Assembly: GCF_003390395.1 (NCBI RefSeq)
Contig: NZ_QUOV01000001.1
Span: forward strand, 310,001-374,000
Length of the DNA: 64,000 nucleotides
DNA from: Thalassotalea euphylliae
GTDB taxonomy: Bacteria > Pseudomonadota > Gammaproteobacteria > Enterobacterales > Alteromonadaceae
Direction of reading: 5' to 3'
Each line of letters begins with the position of its first letter. The stretch's first letter is position 1. The translations under genes were made by a program, and so were the position numbers. Shown here piece by piece: positions 39,782 to 51,203 of the stretch. The notes beneath the pieces were generated by a model. That model made no database searches, was not told the origin of the DNA, and was given only the letters and a program-made list of their open reading frames with translations.

Positions 39782-40771
39782 ATGCAGGGTTCTGTAACCG
39801 AATTCTTAAGACCACGTTTAGTAGATGTTGAAACTATCAGCCCTACTCGCTCTAAAGTTACACTAGAGCCATTAGAGCGTGGTTTTGGTCACACTTTAGG
39901 TAACGCTTTACGTCGTATTTTACTATCTTCAATGCCAGGTTGTGCTGTCACGGAAGTAGAAATTGATGGCGTATTACACGAGTACAGCAGTAAAGAAGGT
40001 GTTCAAGAGGACATCATCGAAATTTTGCTGAACCTTAAAGGACTAGCCGTTCGCTTAGAAGGCAAAAACGAAGCTGTTCTAACGATCACAAAGTCTGGTG
40101 AAGGCCCTGTTACGGCTGCTGATATTCAGCACGATGGTGATGTAGAAATTGCAAATCCAGAGCACGTTATTTGTCACTTAACAGGTGACGGCTCTATCAG
40201 CATGCGTATCAAAGTAGAGTTAGGTCGTGGTTACGTTCCAGCTTCTACTCGTCGCGAAGCCGAAGAAGAAGAGCGAGCAATTGGCCGTTTATTGGTTGAT
40301 GCTTCATTCAGTCCTGTAGAAAGAATTGCTTATGACGTAGATTCTGCACGTGTTGAACAACGTACAGATCTAGATAAGCTAATTATCGACATGGAAACTA
40401 ACGGTACGTTGGATCCAGAAGAAGCTATCCGTCGCGCTTCAACTATTTTAGCTGAACAGCTAGATGCGTTTGTTGAGTTACGTGATGTGACAGAAGTGGA
40501 GCAAAAAGAAGAGAAACCTCTATTTGACCCAATTCTTCTTCGTCCTGTTGATGACTTAGAGTTAACTGTTCGTTCAGCGAACTGTTTAAAAGCAGAAGCA
40601 ATTCAGTATATCGGTGATTTAGTACAGCGTGCAGAAGTAGAACTTCTTAAAACACCTAACTTAGGTAAGAAGTCACTTACTGAAATCAAAGACGTGTTAG
40701 CGTCTCGTGGTTTATCTTTAGGTATGCGCCTAGAGAACTGGCCACCAGAAAGCATTGCTGATAACGACTAA
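39782..40771 (+). CDS. rpoA: RNA polymerase alpha subunit
   Basis: 329 residues, identical in length to E. coli. The N-terminal assembly domain contains [20 protein letters not shown]. The C-terminal domain ([20 protein letters not shown], then [16 protein letters not shown]) carries the residues that contact UP elements and activators. Standard alpha operon position. Confidence 0.99.
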   Translation: MQGSVTEFLRPRLVDVETISPTRSKVTLEPLERGFGHTLGNALRRILLSSMPGCAVTEVEIDGVLHEYSSKEGVQEDIIEILLNLKGLAVRLEGKNEAVLTITKSGEGPVTAADIQHDGDVEIANPEHVICHLTGDGSISMRIKVELGRGYVPASTRREAEEEERAIGRLLVDASFSPVERIAYDVDSARVEQRTDLDKLIIDMETNGTLDPEEAIRRASTILAEQLDAFVELRDVTEVEQKEEKPLFDPILLRPVDDLELTVRSANCLKAEAIQYIGDLVQRAEVELLKTPNLGKKSLTEIKDVLASRGLSLGMRLENWPPESIADND

Positions 40772-40809
40772 ATCGATATCGTAACCTAATAGTAGAGAAG
40801 GATTAACTT

Positions 40810-41214
40810 ATGCGCCATCGTAAAAGCGGTCGCCAGTTAAACCGTAATAGCAGTCATCGCCAAGCGATGTTCCGCAATATGGCAAGCTCTTTAGTTAAGC
40901 ACGGTGTGATCAAAACTACTGTTGCTAAAGCTAAAGAATTACGTCGCGTAGTTGAGCCACTAATTACATTGGCAAAAACTGACAGCGTTGCAAACCGTCG
41001 TTTAGCATTCGCTCGTACACGTGACCAAGAAGTAGTAGGTCTTTTATTCAGCGAACTTGGTCCTCGTTACCAAGAGCGTCCAGGTGGTTACACTCGCATT
41101 CTTAAATGCGGTTACCGTACTGGTGATAAAGCGCCTATGGCTTATGTTGAGTTAGTAGATCGTCCAGTTGTTGAAGAAGCAGCTGAAACAGAAGAAGCTA
41201 ACACTGAAGCATAA
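40810..41214 (+). CDS. rplQ: 50S ribosomal protein L17
   Basis: L17, 134 residues (127 in E. coli), with an acidic C-terminal tail ([14 protein letters not shown]). [20 protein letters not shown] is typical. Last gene of the alpha operon, followed by one ordinary terminator and no repeat array. Confidence 0.99.
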   Translation: MRHRKSGRQLNRNSSHRQAMFRNMASSLVKHGVIKTTVAKAKELRRVVEPLITLAKTDSVANRRLAFARTRDQEVVGLLFSELGPRYQERPGGYTRILKCGYRTGDKAPMAYVELVDRPVVEEAAETEEANTEA

Positions 41215-41236
41215 ACCACGCTTTAAGTGAAAGACT

Positions 41237-41267
41237 AAAAAACGGAGCTTAGGCTCCGTTTTTTTAT
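41237..41267 (+). terminator. Terminator of the alpha operon
   Basis: AAAAAACGGAGC / GCTCCGTTTTTT with a TTAG loop, 23 bases after rplQ. The T-run on the + strand is seven bases. Bases 41268-41494 beyond hold no feature I can support. Confidence 0.93.
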
Positions 41268-41494
41268 GGCTGAAATTTGAGCTCAATTAACGAGGTGCCT
41301 CAGTTTTTCATTGCGAATGTGCTTCTTTCAACTATTCACTTTATATCTGCTTTGTATCTAGCTAAAACTAATTAACAGACAAATTTCACTGCCAGTCTTA
41401 GAACAAATCACTTGTTCACAATTCTCTGTATGAGCCTGAGATTAGCAAGGTTAGTTTTGATGGCAATTTTAAGCTTGTTATCCTGAGCAGAGGT

Positions 41495-43930
41495 TTATTG
41501 CTCTTCCGTGATTAAATGGTAATCATGTAGCAAGGCTTTAATTTTGTCCTTTTCATAAGGCTTGCTTAGATGGGCGTTCATGCCTAGTGCCAAATATTGT
41601 GAAACTTCCTGTTCAGTCACATTAGCTGTTAAGGCGACAATGGGTAGGGTTTCCTTATCGTAGTCCTTTCTGAGCGCTCTAGTGGCATCCATACCATCCA
41701 TTACGGGCATTTGTATGTCCATCAGTACTAGTGGGTACTTAGTAACGGCAACAGCGTTGATCGCATCCTTACCATTTTCAGCTAAATCAACATTAACGCC
41801 AAATTCAGTTAGCAAGTTTTTAGCTACTAGTTGGTTGATCCGATTATCTTCAACCAAAAGTACGGTTTTTTTACGCTGATTTTCCGGCTGCGTTTTATTA
41901 CTTACCTTTGCATCATCATTTGCCTCCTTCTTCTGTGTTGCCAAAGACGGAGGAGGGCTAGGAGTTATTTGCTTGGTGGCTATATGCTGATCGCACTTCT
42001 CAGTAAGTGCACGCTCTAGGCTAGCTATGGTCACAGGCTTTGCTAAATACTTAAAACTGCCGCTATCTTGTGTCTGAGCTCTAATGTACTCAGGGCTAAA
42101 TGCGCTACAAATGATGGCACAACCAACAGCATCGGCATGATTATTCAGGTGATTGATTAGGTTCAAGCCGTTTTGCTTCGGTAAATGCCAATCCAATAGC
42201 ACAATGTTGAAGTAAGATTCTTGTATCTTGGCTATAGCTTCAATTACTGTCGCTGCAATTACGACACTAGCCCCTAATCGTTTACACATCTGAGCAATAA
42301 CTTGTTGCGTCACTTTGTTGTCTTCAACGAGTAGTAGTCTACTGCCCTGAAGGGGGAGGGCGTTTTTACTAGGAGAACCTGTTTGAACGGAATCTTGGAT
42401 ACTATTAGGTATGCGTTTTTGGGAGTCTACTCTAACTAGTTGATCGGCATTTTCGGTGTTAACTAGCTCTACTGGTAACGTTAAGGTAAAGGTCGAACCC
42501 TTACCCAGCTCGCTAGTAACATGGATATCACCATTCATTAATTTAGCTAACTTTTTACTGATGGCCAAACCTAGACCAGTCCCACCATATTTTCGAGTTG
42601 TCGAGTTATCTGCCTGAGTAAATCGTTCAAATAGACTCGCTAGCTGTTTAGCTGATAAGCCAATCCCCGTATCTTCTACCGCGAAGGCTATGGTATTGTC
42701 AGCGTTAAGTTTTACCGAAATTAATACATGGCCTTGGTCGGTAAATTTAATTGCATTGGAGGTGAGGTTTAGTAGAATTTGGCTGATCCTAACGGGATCG
42801 CTGATAATTTTTGCTGGTATTTGTTCATCGATATCAAAGATTAATTCAATACCTTTTTCTTCCGCCGGCCGACCAACTAATACACTTAAATTATCAAATA
42901 CATCAATAAAGTCAAATGTCACATGTTCGATATTTAGCTTGCCTGACTCTATCTTAGAAAAGTCGAGAATATCGTTAATCACTGTTAGCAATGAATTAGC
43001 CGAAAATAATAACTTGTCTAGGTAATCTTTTTGCTCCCTGTTTAGTGGTGTGCTTAAACATAATTCAGCAAGGCCAATAATTCCCGTCATTGGCGTTCGA
43101 ATTTCATGCGACATATTGGCTAAGAATTTACTTTTTACCTCAGCGCTTTCTCTATATTTTTCATTTTTAAGGGTGAGTTCTTTTTGCAAGCGCAGTAGCA
43201 CTGTAATTACCAGTGTTAGGGCGGCAATAAGCATGGCTAAAAGGCTAATAAAGGTACTTTGTTCAGCTTGCTTAATCGTAATTGTTTGCTTATCTAGTGC
43301 CGCTTGAAGTGCACTATTTACATCAAGCGATTCCATTGCGAGCTTAAGTTCGTCAGACTTAATGGTGTTTTCGAGAATAAAGACAACATGCTGCATAAAC
43401 AATCCCCAGCTATTGTCAGATGCTGTTCTAATGGCAACATCTTGGTCAATCGTTTGTAGGAGTTCTAATAACTCAGATTGCAATGCTTGATTCGGGGCAA
43501 TAATAAATAGGAAAAGCCGTTTGGTTAATAAGCTAAGCTTGTTTAATTGGGGTGTTGAAAGCTCGGTTAATTTGGTACTGGCAACTAGTTGTCTCGAGGT
43601 TTTTAGCATAGTGACGAGTTGCATATAGCTACTTGAAAGTTCGTTGTACCTTTTAACTAAAAACCTAACTTCACTATCAGCCGGCAACTTAATTAAAAGT
43701 TGATCAATTTCGAACTGAAGTTGCGCATAAATGTCGTAGTGTCTTTGAGCAGCGAAGTTTGTATTAACCACCTCATTAGTGTGTTTAGGAACAAGCTGCG
43801 CAAGCTTGGAAAGGTGGTTTAAGGATTCATGCTCTTGAGATTTCGTATGATGTAGATTTACGCCAATTACTGAGCCGATACAAAATATCGCTAAGCAAAC
43901 TATTTCAGGTAGGTACTTAAAAATATTCAT
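41495..43930 (-). CDS. Hybrid sensor histidine kinase with two receiver domains
   Basis: 811 residues. Helix 1 at 8-24, a periplasmic helical sensor region (about 27-225, unrecognised), helix 2 at 228-247, HisKA with SHEIRTP (His275), HATPase with SNAIKF, EDTGIGL and [13 protein letters not shown], receiver 1 (VEDNKVTQ, Asp580, Lys631) and receiver 2 (VEDNRINQ, Asp738, Lys790). No Hpt domain is present, so a separate phosphotransfer protein is expected. The gene starts 6 bases after the dihaem peroxidase stop, so the two are almost certainly one operon. Confidence 0.92.
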   Translation of the reverse strand: MNIFKYLPEIVCLAIFCIGSVIGVNLHHTKSQEHESLNHLSKLAQLVPKHTNEVVNTNFAAQRHYDIYAQLQFEIDQLLIKLPADSEVRFLVKRYNELSSSYMQLVTMLKTSRQLVASTKLTELSTPQLNKLSLLTKRLFLFIIAPNQALQSELLELLQTIDQDVAIRTASDNSWGLFMQHVVFILENTIKSDELKLAMESLDVNSALQAALDKQTITIKQAEQSTFISLLAMLIAALTLVITVLLRLQKELTLKNEKYRESAEVKSKFLANMSHEIRTPMTGIIGLAELCLSTPLNREQKDYLDKLLFSANSLLTVINDILDFSKIESGKLNIEHVTFDFIDVFDNLSVLVGRPAEEKGIELIFDIDEQIPAKIISDPVRISQILLNLTSNAIKFTDQGHVLISVKLNADNTIAFAVEDTGIGLSAKQLASLFERFTQADNSTTRKYGGTGLGLAISKKLAKLMNGDIHVTSELGKGSTFTLTLPVELVNTENADQLVRVDSQKRIPNSIQDSVQTGSPSKNALPLQGSRLLLVEDNKVTQQVIAQMCKRLGASVVIAATVIEAIAKIQESYFNIVLLDWHLPKQNGLNLINHLNNHADAVGCAIICSAFSPEYIRAQTQDSGSFKYLAKPVTIASLERALTEKCDQHIATKQITPSPPPSLATQKKEANDDAKVSNKTQPENQRKKTVLLVEDNRINQLVAKNLLTEFGVNVDLAENGKDAINAVAVTKYPLVLMDIQMPVMDGMDATRALRKDYDKETLPIVALTANVTEQEVSQYLALGMNAHLSKPYEKDKIKALLHDYHLITEEQ

Positions 43931-43936
43931 GACAAG

Positions 43937-44944
43937 CTAGTGACTCATTGGCGCGGTAAAACTTTCTAATAAGGCAACCAAGTCATTAATATCTTCGCTT
44001 GATAACTCTCTGCCTAACTGTGTTTTGGCCATTATCTGTATTGCTTCTGGTAAGGTTTTAACTGCGCCATTGTGAAAGTAAGGGGCGGTTAAGGCGACAT
44101 TTCTTAGGCTAGGTACTTTAAATACATATAAGTCGAGTGGATCGCTAGTAAGGTGAAACTTACCTTTGTCTGCCGCCAACTCAGCAGGAATATCACCCAC
44201 TTGACCTAGTTTTTGAAATAGATTACCACCAATATTACGCCCCTGATGGCAGGCACTGCAGCCAAACTGCGTAAATTTATCTAGGCCACGAAGCTGCTGT
44301 GGAGTCAGTGCGCTTTCATCACCGAGTAAGTAGCGATCAATAGGGGCATTAGGGGTTATCAAAGATTGCTCGAAAATAGTCAGCGCTTGAACGATGTGTT
44401 CACTCTCAATATGACTTACGCCTAGGGTTTTAAAGGCGGTTGAGAAGTAGCTATCTTGGCTTAGTTTGTTGATCACCTCAGGCCAAGATGTCGCCATTTC
44501 AATGGGATTGTGAATAGGGCCGTCAATTTGTTGTGCTAGGCTATTGGCTCTGCCATCCCAAAATTGTTTAAAGTTAAAAACTGCATTAAGTACTGTAGGG
44601 GAGTTACGAGAACCGGATTGACTGCCAACGCCAGTAGAAACACTAAAGCCGTCATCACCACCAAAATCCAGCATATGGCAGGAAGCGCAAGAAATCGTAT
44701 TGTCTTTGGAGAGTAGTGGGCTGTTAAATAAGGCTTTGCCTAATGAGGCCCATTGTTGATCGACAATATAGTTTGTCGGTAAAGGTTGAATCGCATGATC
44801 AACATTGACAAAGTCGTACTGCGTTTTGTTGAGCAAAGTTTCGCTTTTATCGTAGCTTATTGTTAAAAAAACAAAATAACTAAAGGGAATGGAGATAGCT
44901 AAAGCAATTCCAACGATAAGTGACTGATAATACCGCTTAACCAT
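43937..44944 (-). CDS. Dihaem cytochrome c peroxidase / MauG-family protein
   Basis: 335 residues, anchored by an N-terminal helix (about 10-29), with the bulk in the periplasm. Two c-type haem motifs: CASCH (86-90) and CSACH (229-233). RNSPTVLNAVF, FWDGRANSLAQQ and the distal PSLRNVALTAPYFHNGAV segment are characteristic of bacterial cytochrome c peroxidases. It is the first gene of a pair with the hybrid kinase, suggesting peroxide or periplasmic redox status feeds that signalling protein. That link is inferred. Confidence 0.92.
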   Translation of the reverse strand: MVKRYYQSLIVGIALAISIPFSYFVFLTISYDKSETLLNKTQYDFVNVDHAIQPLPTNYIVDQQWASLGKALFNSPLLSKDNTISCASCHMLDFGGDDGFSVSTGVGSQSGSRNSPTVLNAVFNFKQFWDGRANSLAQQIDGPIHNPIEMATSWPEVINKLSQDSYFSTAFKTLGVSHIESEHIVQALTIFEQSLITPNAPIDRYLLGDESALTPQQLRGLDKFTQFGCSACHQGRNIGGNLFQKLGQVGDIPAELAADKGKFHLTSDPLDLYVFKVPSLRNVALTAPYFHNGAVKTLPEAIQIMAKTQLGRELSSEDINDLVALLESFTAPMSH

Positions 44945-45008
44945 TAATCCGTTCTATGCCATTCAAATACCTCCTTAGTTTAGCTGAATAATAAACAATT
45001 AGAATGGC

Positions 45009-45037
45009 TTGACCTGAAAATTGATTGCCCGTATAAC
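45009..45037 (+). promoter_or_regulatory. prkB promoter
   Basis: TTGACC (45009-45014), 17-base spacer, TATAAC (45032-45037). Predicted start near 45044, about 33 bases before the prkB ATG. Confidence 0.7.
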
Positions 45038-45076
45038 AAAACTCCTTGGCCTTAAAAGTGAATTAAGTGACTTTCA

Positions 45077-45976
45077 ATGTCTTCACGTAATCCCATCATT
45101 GCTGTAACTGGTTCGTCAGGTGCAGGTACATCAACAACGACTGAGTCGTTCGAGCATATTTTTCGCACGTTAGATATTACCTCTGCCAATGTTGAGGGAG
45201 ACAGCTTTCACCGTTATTCGCGCCAAGAAATGGATTTAGAAAAGCGTAAAGCTCGTGATGAAGGACGCAATATTAGTTACTTTGGTGATCAAGCCAATGA
45301 CTTTGATGCACTAGAAAAACTCTTTAAAGATTACAGTGAAACGGGCAAAGGCCAAATGCGCCGTTATTTGCATACCTTTGACGAAGCTGTGCCCTATAAC
45401 CAAATGCCAGGAACTTTTACGCCATGGGAAGATTTAGGTGAAGGAACAGATTTACTGTTTTACGAGGGCTTACATGGCGGCGTGGTAACCGACAAAAACG
45501 ATGTTGCTCAGCATGTTGATTTACTGATTGGCATGGTACCGATTGTCAATTTAGAATGGATACAAAAAATTATCCGCGACACTAACAAGCGCGGCCATAG
45601 CCGTGAAGCGGTAACTCATAGCATTGTTCGTTCGATGGACGACTATATCAACTTTATTACACCGCAATTTTCTCGCACTCATGTTAACTTTCAGCGCGTG
45701 CCAACGGTTGATACTTCAAACCCATTTAGCGCTAAAGCCATTCCGTCATTAGATGAAAGTTTTGTCGTTATCCGTTTTCGTGATTCAACCCATATTGATT
45801 TTCCTTACTATTTGTCGATGATTGACGGTGCTTTTATGTCACGCGTTAATACCTTGGTGGTGCCGGGTGGTAAAATGGGCTTTGCAATGGAGTTAATTCT
45901 AACCCCGCTGATCAAAGAGTTGATGGACAAAAAAGCGGAAGCGAACAAACAGCTCGATTGGATGTCAGATCTATAA
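45077..45976 (+). CDS. prkB: Phosphoribulokinase-family kinase PrkB
   Basis: 299 residues, P-loop kinase with VTGSSGAGTST (residues 10-20) and the PRK segments VEGDSFHRY and FYEGLHGGVV. It corresponds to E. coli PrkB, which sits in the same chromosomal neighbourhood (yhfA nearby). No RuBisCO gene is present, so a Calvin-cycle role is unlikely; the physiological substrate is not established. The Shine-Dalgarno is poor. The next gene begins immediately after the stop (TAAATG). Confidence 0.93.
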   Translation: MSSRNPIIAVTGSSGAGTSTTTESFEHIFRTLDITSANVEGDSFHRYSRQEMDLEKRKARDEGRNISYFGDQANDFDALEKLFKDYSETGKGQMRRYLHTFDEAVPYNQMPGTFTPWEDLGEGTDLLFYEGLHGGVVTDKNDVAQHVDLLIGMVPIVNLEWIQKIIRDTNKRGHSREAVTHSIVRSMDDYINFITPQFSRTHVNFQRVPTVDTSNPFSAKAIPSLDESFVVIRFRDSTHIDFPYYLSMIDGAFMSRVNTLVVPGGKMGFAMELILTPLIKELMDKKAEANKQLDWMSDL

Positions 45977-47230
45977 ATGTTGGCGTTAGTGGTTCGCGTT
46001 GTTCTATGGATAGCACTGCTTTCCTCTAGCTTTACGCTGAGTGCCAATAACATTCTAATTACTGACTTACAAAAATCGGAAGATAATCAGTGGTCGGTTA
46101 CCTATCGCAGTAAAACGCCAATCCAAAGCATTCAGTTTCATCATTCACCGGATGACTCGCGCTTTGACCGTTGGCAACTATTAGACAAAGGCTACGTTTT
46201 ACGTAAGGTCAACGGTAAGGACTCTGTTTTTCGCAACGATAATACTCGCTTTACTTCGGTTTCATTCGCATTAACGCCAACCTACACACATCTGCCTAAG
46301 TCCTATGCGCCATTTGCGGTATTTTCAGACGGCTCGATATTGCTGCATAGCGGGCGTTTTTTTGCGTGTGCAGTTTTGTGCAGGGGTAATGAGCATACTT
46401 GGTATTTAACGCTGTCTGCGCCGCCTAGCGAGCGTATTATCCTCAATGGGCAATCAGCTTATGGCAAAGTTAGTTGGTATGATGATAATGATGGTCGAAA
46501 AGTATTTGTTGGCAACACAGAAGTCAACGACACTCGCTATTACATCTCGGTGATAGACAATGCCCTACCTGAAGAGGTTACTTCTGCCCTTCATCAATTC
46601 TTGCCAAAAGCAATCACCGCAATGGCGGAGCGTTTTCCTAAATTGCCACGCAAACCTATGCTTTTTGCCTCGTTTGAGCAAACCAGTGGTGAACGCTATG
46701 GCCGTCAAGGCGGGGTATTACCCGATCAGATCTTTATGCACTGGTACGGTCAGCTAAAGCAAACCAATCCTTATGATTTAATCTGGTTTTACGCCCATGA
46801 AGTGGTGCACCTTTATCAAGGTAGCTATGTACAACATATCAGCGCTCAAGACGCTTGGATACATGAAGGTCACGCTGAGTTTGTAGCGGGCGAGTTACTC
46901 ATGACCTTTTACCCTGAGGCGAAAACTTTTGTTGAACAAAAGCGTCAACAGGCGAAGCTTAGCTGTGAAGTAAAGTTATCAGAAACTCTGGTGGATGAAT
47001 TTGCTGAGCAGCAAGCCTATCAAGCACTCTACCACTGTGGCGCTTACTTTTATCAATTGTTAGCACAATATAGCGGCGTGCCAGATAAAATCAGTTTCGA
47101 CTATTGGTTAGGATTGGGCTTTAAAGCACAAGCGGGTGGTCAAGTGAACAAGGCAACGGCATTAGCGGTTGCCAATCTTTTCCTCTCTGATGATGATTAC
47201 CAGCAAGTGCTAGATACATTTGGATGGTAG
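45977..47230 (+). CDS. Secreted gluzincin-like zinc metalloprotease
   Basis: 417 residues with a signal peptide (LVVRVVLWIALLSSSFTLSA, residues 4-23). Residues 274-278 are HEVVH and Glu297 lies in HEGHAEF, exactly 18 residues between motif and glutamate, the spacing of M1-type gluzincins. The protein otherwise resembles no named peptidase I can place; the N-terminal half (about 25-190) looks beta-rich with a Cys pair (131, 135). It starts directly at the prkB stop, so the pair is co-transcribed. Predicted to act in the periplasm or outside the cell. Confidence 0.75.
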   Translation: MLALVVRVVLWIALLSSSFTLSANNILITDLQKSEDNQWSVTYRSKTPIQSIQFHHSPDDSRFDRWQLLDKGYVLRKVNGKDSVFRNDNTRFTSVSFALTPTYTHLPKSYAPFAVFSDGSILLHSGRFFACAVLCRGNEHTWYLTLSAPPSERIILNGQSAYGKVSWYDDNDGRKVFVGNTEVNDTRYYISVIDNALPEEVTSALHQFLPKAITAMAERFPKLPRKPMLFASFEQTSGERYGRQGGVLPDQIFMHWYGQLKQTNPYDLIWFYAHEVVHLYQGSYVQHISAQDAWIHEGHAEFVAGELLMTFYPEAKTFVEQKRQQAKLSCEVKLSETLVDEFAEQQAYQALYHCGAYFYQLLAQYSGVPDKISFDYWLGLGFKAQAGGQVNKATALAVANLFLSDDDYQQVLDTFGW

Positions 47231-47244
47231 TATAGCTGAGCTCT

Positions 47245-47314
47245 GCCCAGTTCGGCTCTGCTTAGCCCAGCTCGGCTTAGCTCAGCTCGGCTTAGTCCAG
47301 TTCGGTTTGGATTA
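47245..47314. repeat. Short degenerate tandem repeat, about 15-bp unit
   Basis: Units GCCCAGCTCGGCTTA (47265-47279) and GCTCAGCTCGGCTTA (47280-47294) are flanked by diverged copies (GCCCAGTTCGGCTCTGCTTA before, GTCCAGTTCGGTTTGGATTA after). It lies between the convergent metalloprotease and yhfA genes. A near-copy, GCTTAGTTCAGCTCGG, occurs 3' of argD at 52384-52399. Confidence 0.75.
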
Positions 47315-47325
47315 GTTTTGTAAAA

Positions 47326-47730
47326 CTACGCTTCTACAATTTCAAAGTCGTGAGTAATCTTGACGGTTTTATTGAGCATTAGTGCAACTGAGCAGTATTT
47401 GTCTGCTGATAAGCTGACAGCACGCTCAACATGCTTGGCGGCAACGTCTGTCCCAGTGATCACAAAATGTAGGTGAATATCAGAGAATAAACGTGGCACA
47501 GAATCAACACGTGTAGCGTCAATTTCGACACGACAGTCGGTGATCTTTTGACGTGCTTTTTGCAGAATACTGACCACATCAACTGATGAGCAGCTGCCAA
47601 GCGAGAGGAGAACATTTTCAAGTGGGCTTGGTGCGGTTTTACCGCCATTTGCGTCAAGTACCAATGAATGGCCACTTTCAGACTGTGCTAAAAACAGTTC
47701 TTCGCCAGCCCAAGTAACGGTTGCTTTCAT
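47326..47730 (-). CDS. yhfA: OsmC family protein YhfA
   Basis: 134 residues, complete OsmC/Ohr-type fold: MKATVTWAGEELFLAQSESG, NGGKTAPSPLENVLLSLGSC (Cys47) and LSADKYCSVALML (the second Cys, about 112), the two redox cysteines of the family. It matches E. coli YhfA, which is also near prkB, argD and pabA. The crp gene that neighbours it in E. coli is not here. The substrate is not known. Confidence 0.88.
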   Translation of the reverse strand: MKATVTWAGEELFLAQSESGHSLVLDANGGKTAPSPLENVLLSLGSCSSVDVVSILQKARQKITDCRVEIDATRVDSVPRLFSDIHLHFVITGTDVAAKHVERAVSLSADKYCSVALMLNKTVKITHDFEIVEA

Positions 47731-47799
47731 AATTGCCTCTGTCGTTGTTATATCAGATGTAAATTCGTATTGAGGAGCCTGTTTGCCCCTCTAACGAGT

Positions 47800-48147
47800 T
47801 TAGTGAGGAAGGTGGTGAATTTCGGTATCAAATAGGTTTTTGATCAAGGTAGCAAATTCTTTAAGAAATACGCGCTGTTTATCAGAGACGGCATTGTTAA
47901 CAACGGCTGATAAAATCTCTTCTAAATCATAAACAATAGAATCAACCTCGCGAATAATCATATTGCGTTGGTTAAAGGTTAAATCTTCGTTTTGGCTGCA
48001 CACCAAAATGATCTGTTCGCTGAGCTCTTGCTCAATCACTTCCATTACGGTTTCACCGCTATTGCTGTTATTGGCGTTTTCAAACAAGCTTAAGTGTTCA
48101 GTGAGGTATTCAATGATATGAACATAACCTTCAGTATCGGTAACCAT
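47800..48147 (-). CDS. DUF3802-like small acidic protein
   Basis: 115 residues, acidic and helical: MVTDTEGYVHIIEYLTEHLS, EVIEQELSEQIILVCSQNED and MIIREVDSIVYDLEEIL. It resembles the DUF3802 family of Alteromonadales and Vibrio relatives, judged from memory of the N-terminal pattern. No signal peptide. The function is unknown. Upstream of yhfA on the same strand, 69 bases away. Confidence 0.65.
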   Translation of the reverse strand: MVTDTEGYVHIIEYLTEHLSLFENANNSNSGETVMEVIEQELSEQIILVCSQNEDLTFNQRNMIIREVDSIVYDLEEILSAVVNNAVSDKQRVFLKEFATLIKNLFDTEIHHLPH

Positions 48148-48501
48148 AATTCATCAAAGTTAATGTTAAATTGGCAGATACTTTACTCTTAATCGCTTGT
48201 CTGACGCAAGTTTGCCGGTAGCGTCGTAGGAAATTTATCGAAGGAAAATGTCGCTTGGTTAACACGGTGTAAATAACGCGTTTAGCTAAGGTAACCGAAG
48301 GGTTTGAGTGGTTAGGTAGTCATATCAATTGACTTTAAAACGCATCAAATGATTAGCGTAGAATTTGGTCGAGCAGAGGGAAATTTAAGGAGTAAAGGTC
48401 GCGCTACTACTGCATAAATTAATACAGTAACAGCGCGTATCGTTCGCTTATTGCTGAGCTAGTGGTTAGCTTTAAGGCTAAGCGACTGGAGAGTTGAGCA
48501 A
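48148..48501. other. Intergenic region, no feature identified
   Basis: 354 bases between the DUF3802-like start and the DUF1338 stop. No convincing ORF, hairpin with T-run or promoter was found; it must contain the promoter of the DUF3802-like gene. Confidence 0.5.
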
Positions 48502-49302
48502 CTAGGCAGCAACGTTAGTGCTGGCGAAAATCTTGTCGGCAGAAGCTGCAACAAAGCCTGTGTATAACTCACCATTTTCTAGTGGGTAGCGTTTCGCAAA
48601 TTCGTAAAAACAGCTAGGAATGCTAACGGTTTTATCAGTGAACGCTACTTCAGCGTGATCTGCCATGGTTGAAGACTGCTCTAGCTTCACCGTTTCGTCA
48701 CCTTTAATTTCGCCACCAACACTGTTTAGCGTAAAACCAGCGTCTTTTAGTGAATCATTTACTGAAACGATAGTTTCATGGTTTTCTAGGTGGTTAATGC
48801 TTACCGTAAAGTGGTTTGCACGGTAACCCCATGCCGCAACCCAAGCTGCGTACTCACTTTCTGCTAATAGTGTTTGGTAGTCTTCATGGCTTACTTGCCA
48901 CTGACGACCTGAGTATAAGAAGTTTTCTGCAGTAACTGCTTCTTCTGGCAATTGCTCAACTAACTTGTGGATAATCGCTTGTGCTTCAGGTGAGAATTCT
49001 TCAACTAATAATTCGCTGATAAATACTTTTGGCTGAGTGCTGTCAGCGTGCTCAAAATGCTTAGCGTAAAGCTTTTTCGCTTCAAAGTTGTACTCACCAC
49101 ACTCTTTGTAACCAAGCGCTAATAAGTGAGCTGCTAGCTTGTCTAAGCCAACCTTTTCAATGTTAAAAGTGCGGTAAGCAACGTGATCGTTAATCACATC
49201 GTTGCCCGAGCCTAATAACTGGTGAATTTTTTCCGCAGACGGAGTCACGGTTAAGTAGTGTTGCCAAATGTTGTTAAATAATTGTGTAACTTGCGCAGTC
49301 AT
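48502..49302 (-). CDS. DUF1338 family (HglS-like) metalloenzyme
   Basis: 266 residues. His40 (NDHVAYRTF), His164 (YRANHFTVSIN) and Glu234 (SCFYEFAKRYP) correspond to the metal ligands of HglS/YdcJ, which turns 2-oxoadipate into 2-hydroxyglutarate. The protein is much shorter than E. coli YdcJ (about 447 residues), so it is a compact member. Located at the downstream end of the ast genes; a role on a 2-oxo acid linked to arginine or lysine breakdown is plausible but unproven. Confidence 0.85.
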   Translation of the reverse strand: MTAQVTQLFNNIWQHYLTVTPSAEKIHQLLGSGNDVINDHVAYRTFNIEKVGLDKLAAHLLALGYKECGEYNFEAKKLYAKHFEHADSTQPKVFISELLVEEFSPEAQAIIHKLVEQLPEEAVTAENFLYSGRQWQVSHEDYQTLLAESEYAAWVAAWGYRANHFTVSINHLENHETIVSVNDSLKDAGFTLNSVGGEIKGDETVKLEQSSTMADHAEVAFTDKTVSIPSCFYEFAKRYPLENGELYTGFVAASADKIFASTNVAA

Positions 49303-49659
49303 AACAGTTCCTAATAAGAGGCGAATTAAACGCTAATAAATCATTAGTTAGGGTTAAGATCCCGTTATTAAATTCGTTGATAAAATGAATTCAAATAACG
49401 TGAATAAGAGGGCGTCAGGTCAGCGAGCGCTTAGGTGTAAAAGTTGAGCATGACGAAAGCAAACGCTAACTTGTCGTCAGTGATTTAGATTTGATCAATA
49501 CTTTTGAAAAATGCTGGGCGAAAGCCTGCAGTTTTTAGTTGATACGTCAGCTTCATGGTCGATATTTTAATCAATCGTATGCCTGTTTACTATACCATTG
49601 CCATGCTAAAAGAAGGCATGATAAAGAAAGCGGGCATACGAAAGATTAATCAAGATCAA
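49303..49659. other. Intergenic region upstream of the DUF1338 gene
   Basis: 357 bases between astD stop and the DUF1338 start. No ORF seen. A small CATGC/GCATG inverted repeat lies near 49602-49620. A separate promoter for the DUF1338 gene is likely but not defined. Confidence 0.45.
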
Positions 49660-51159
<1,500 letters not shown>

Positions 51160-51203
51160 TCACTCTGTAATGTCGTAAGCAGAGCAACCACAAAGCAATA
51201 AGC

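Noticed and set aside
47326..48147. Expected crp gene beside yhfA
   Set aside because: Synteny with E. coli predicts crp here, but the neighbour is a DUF3802-like acidic protein with no cNMP or HTH domain. The cNMP-domain protein at 14708-15184 lacks a DNA-binding domain and is not Crp.
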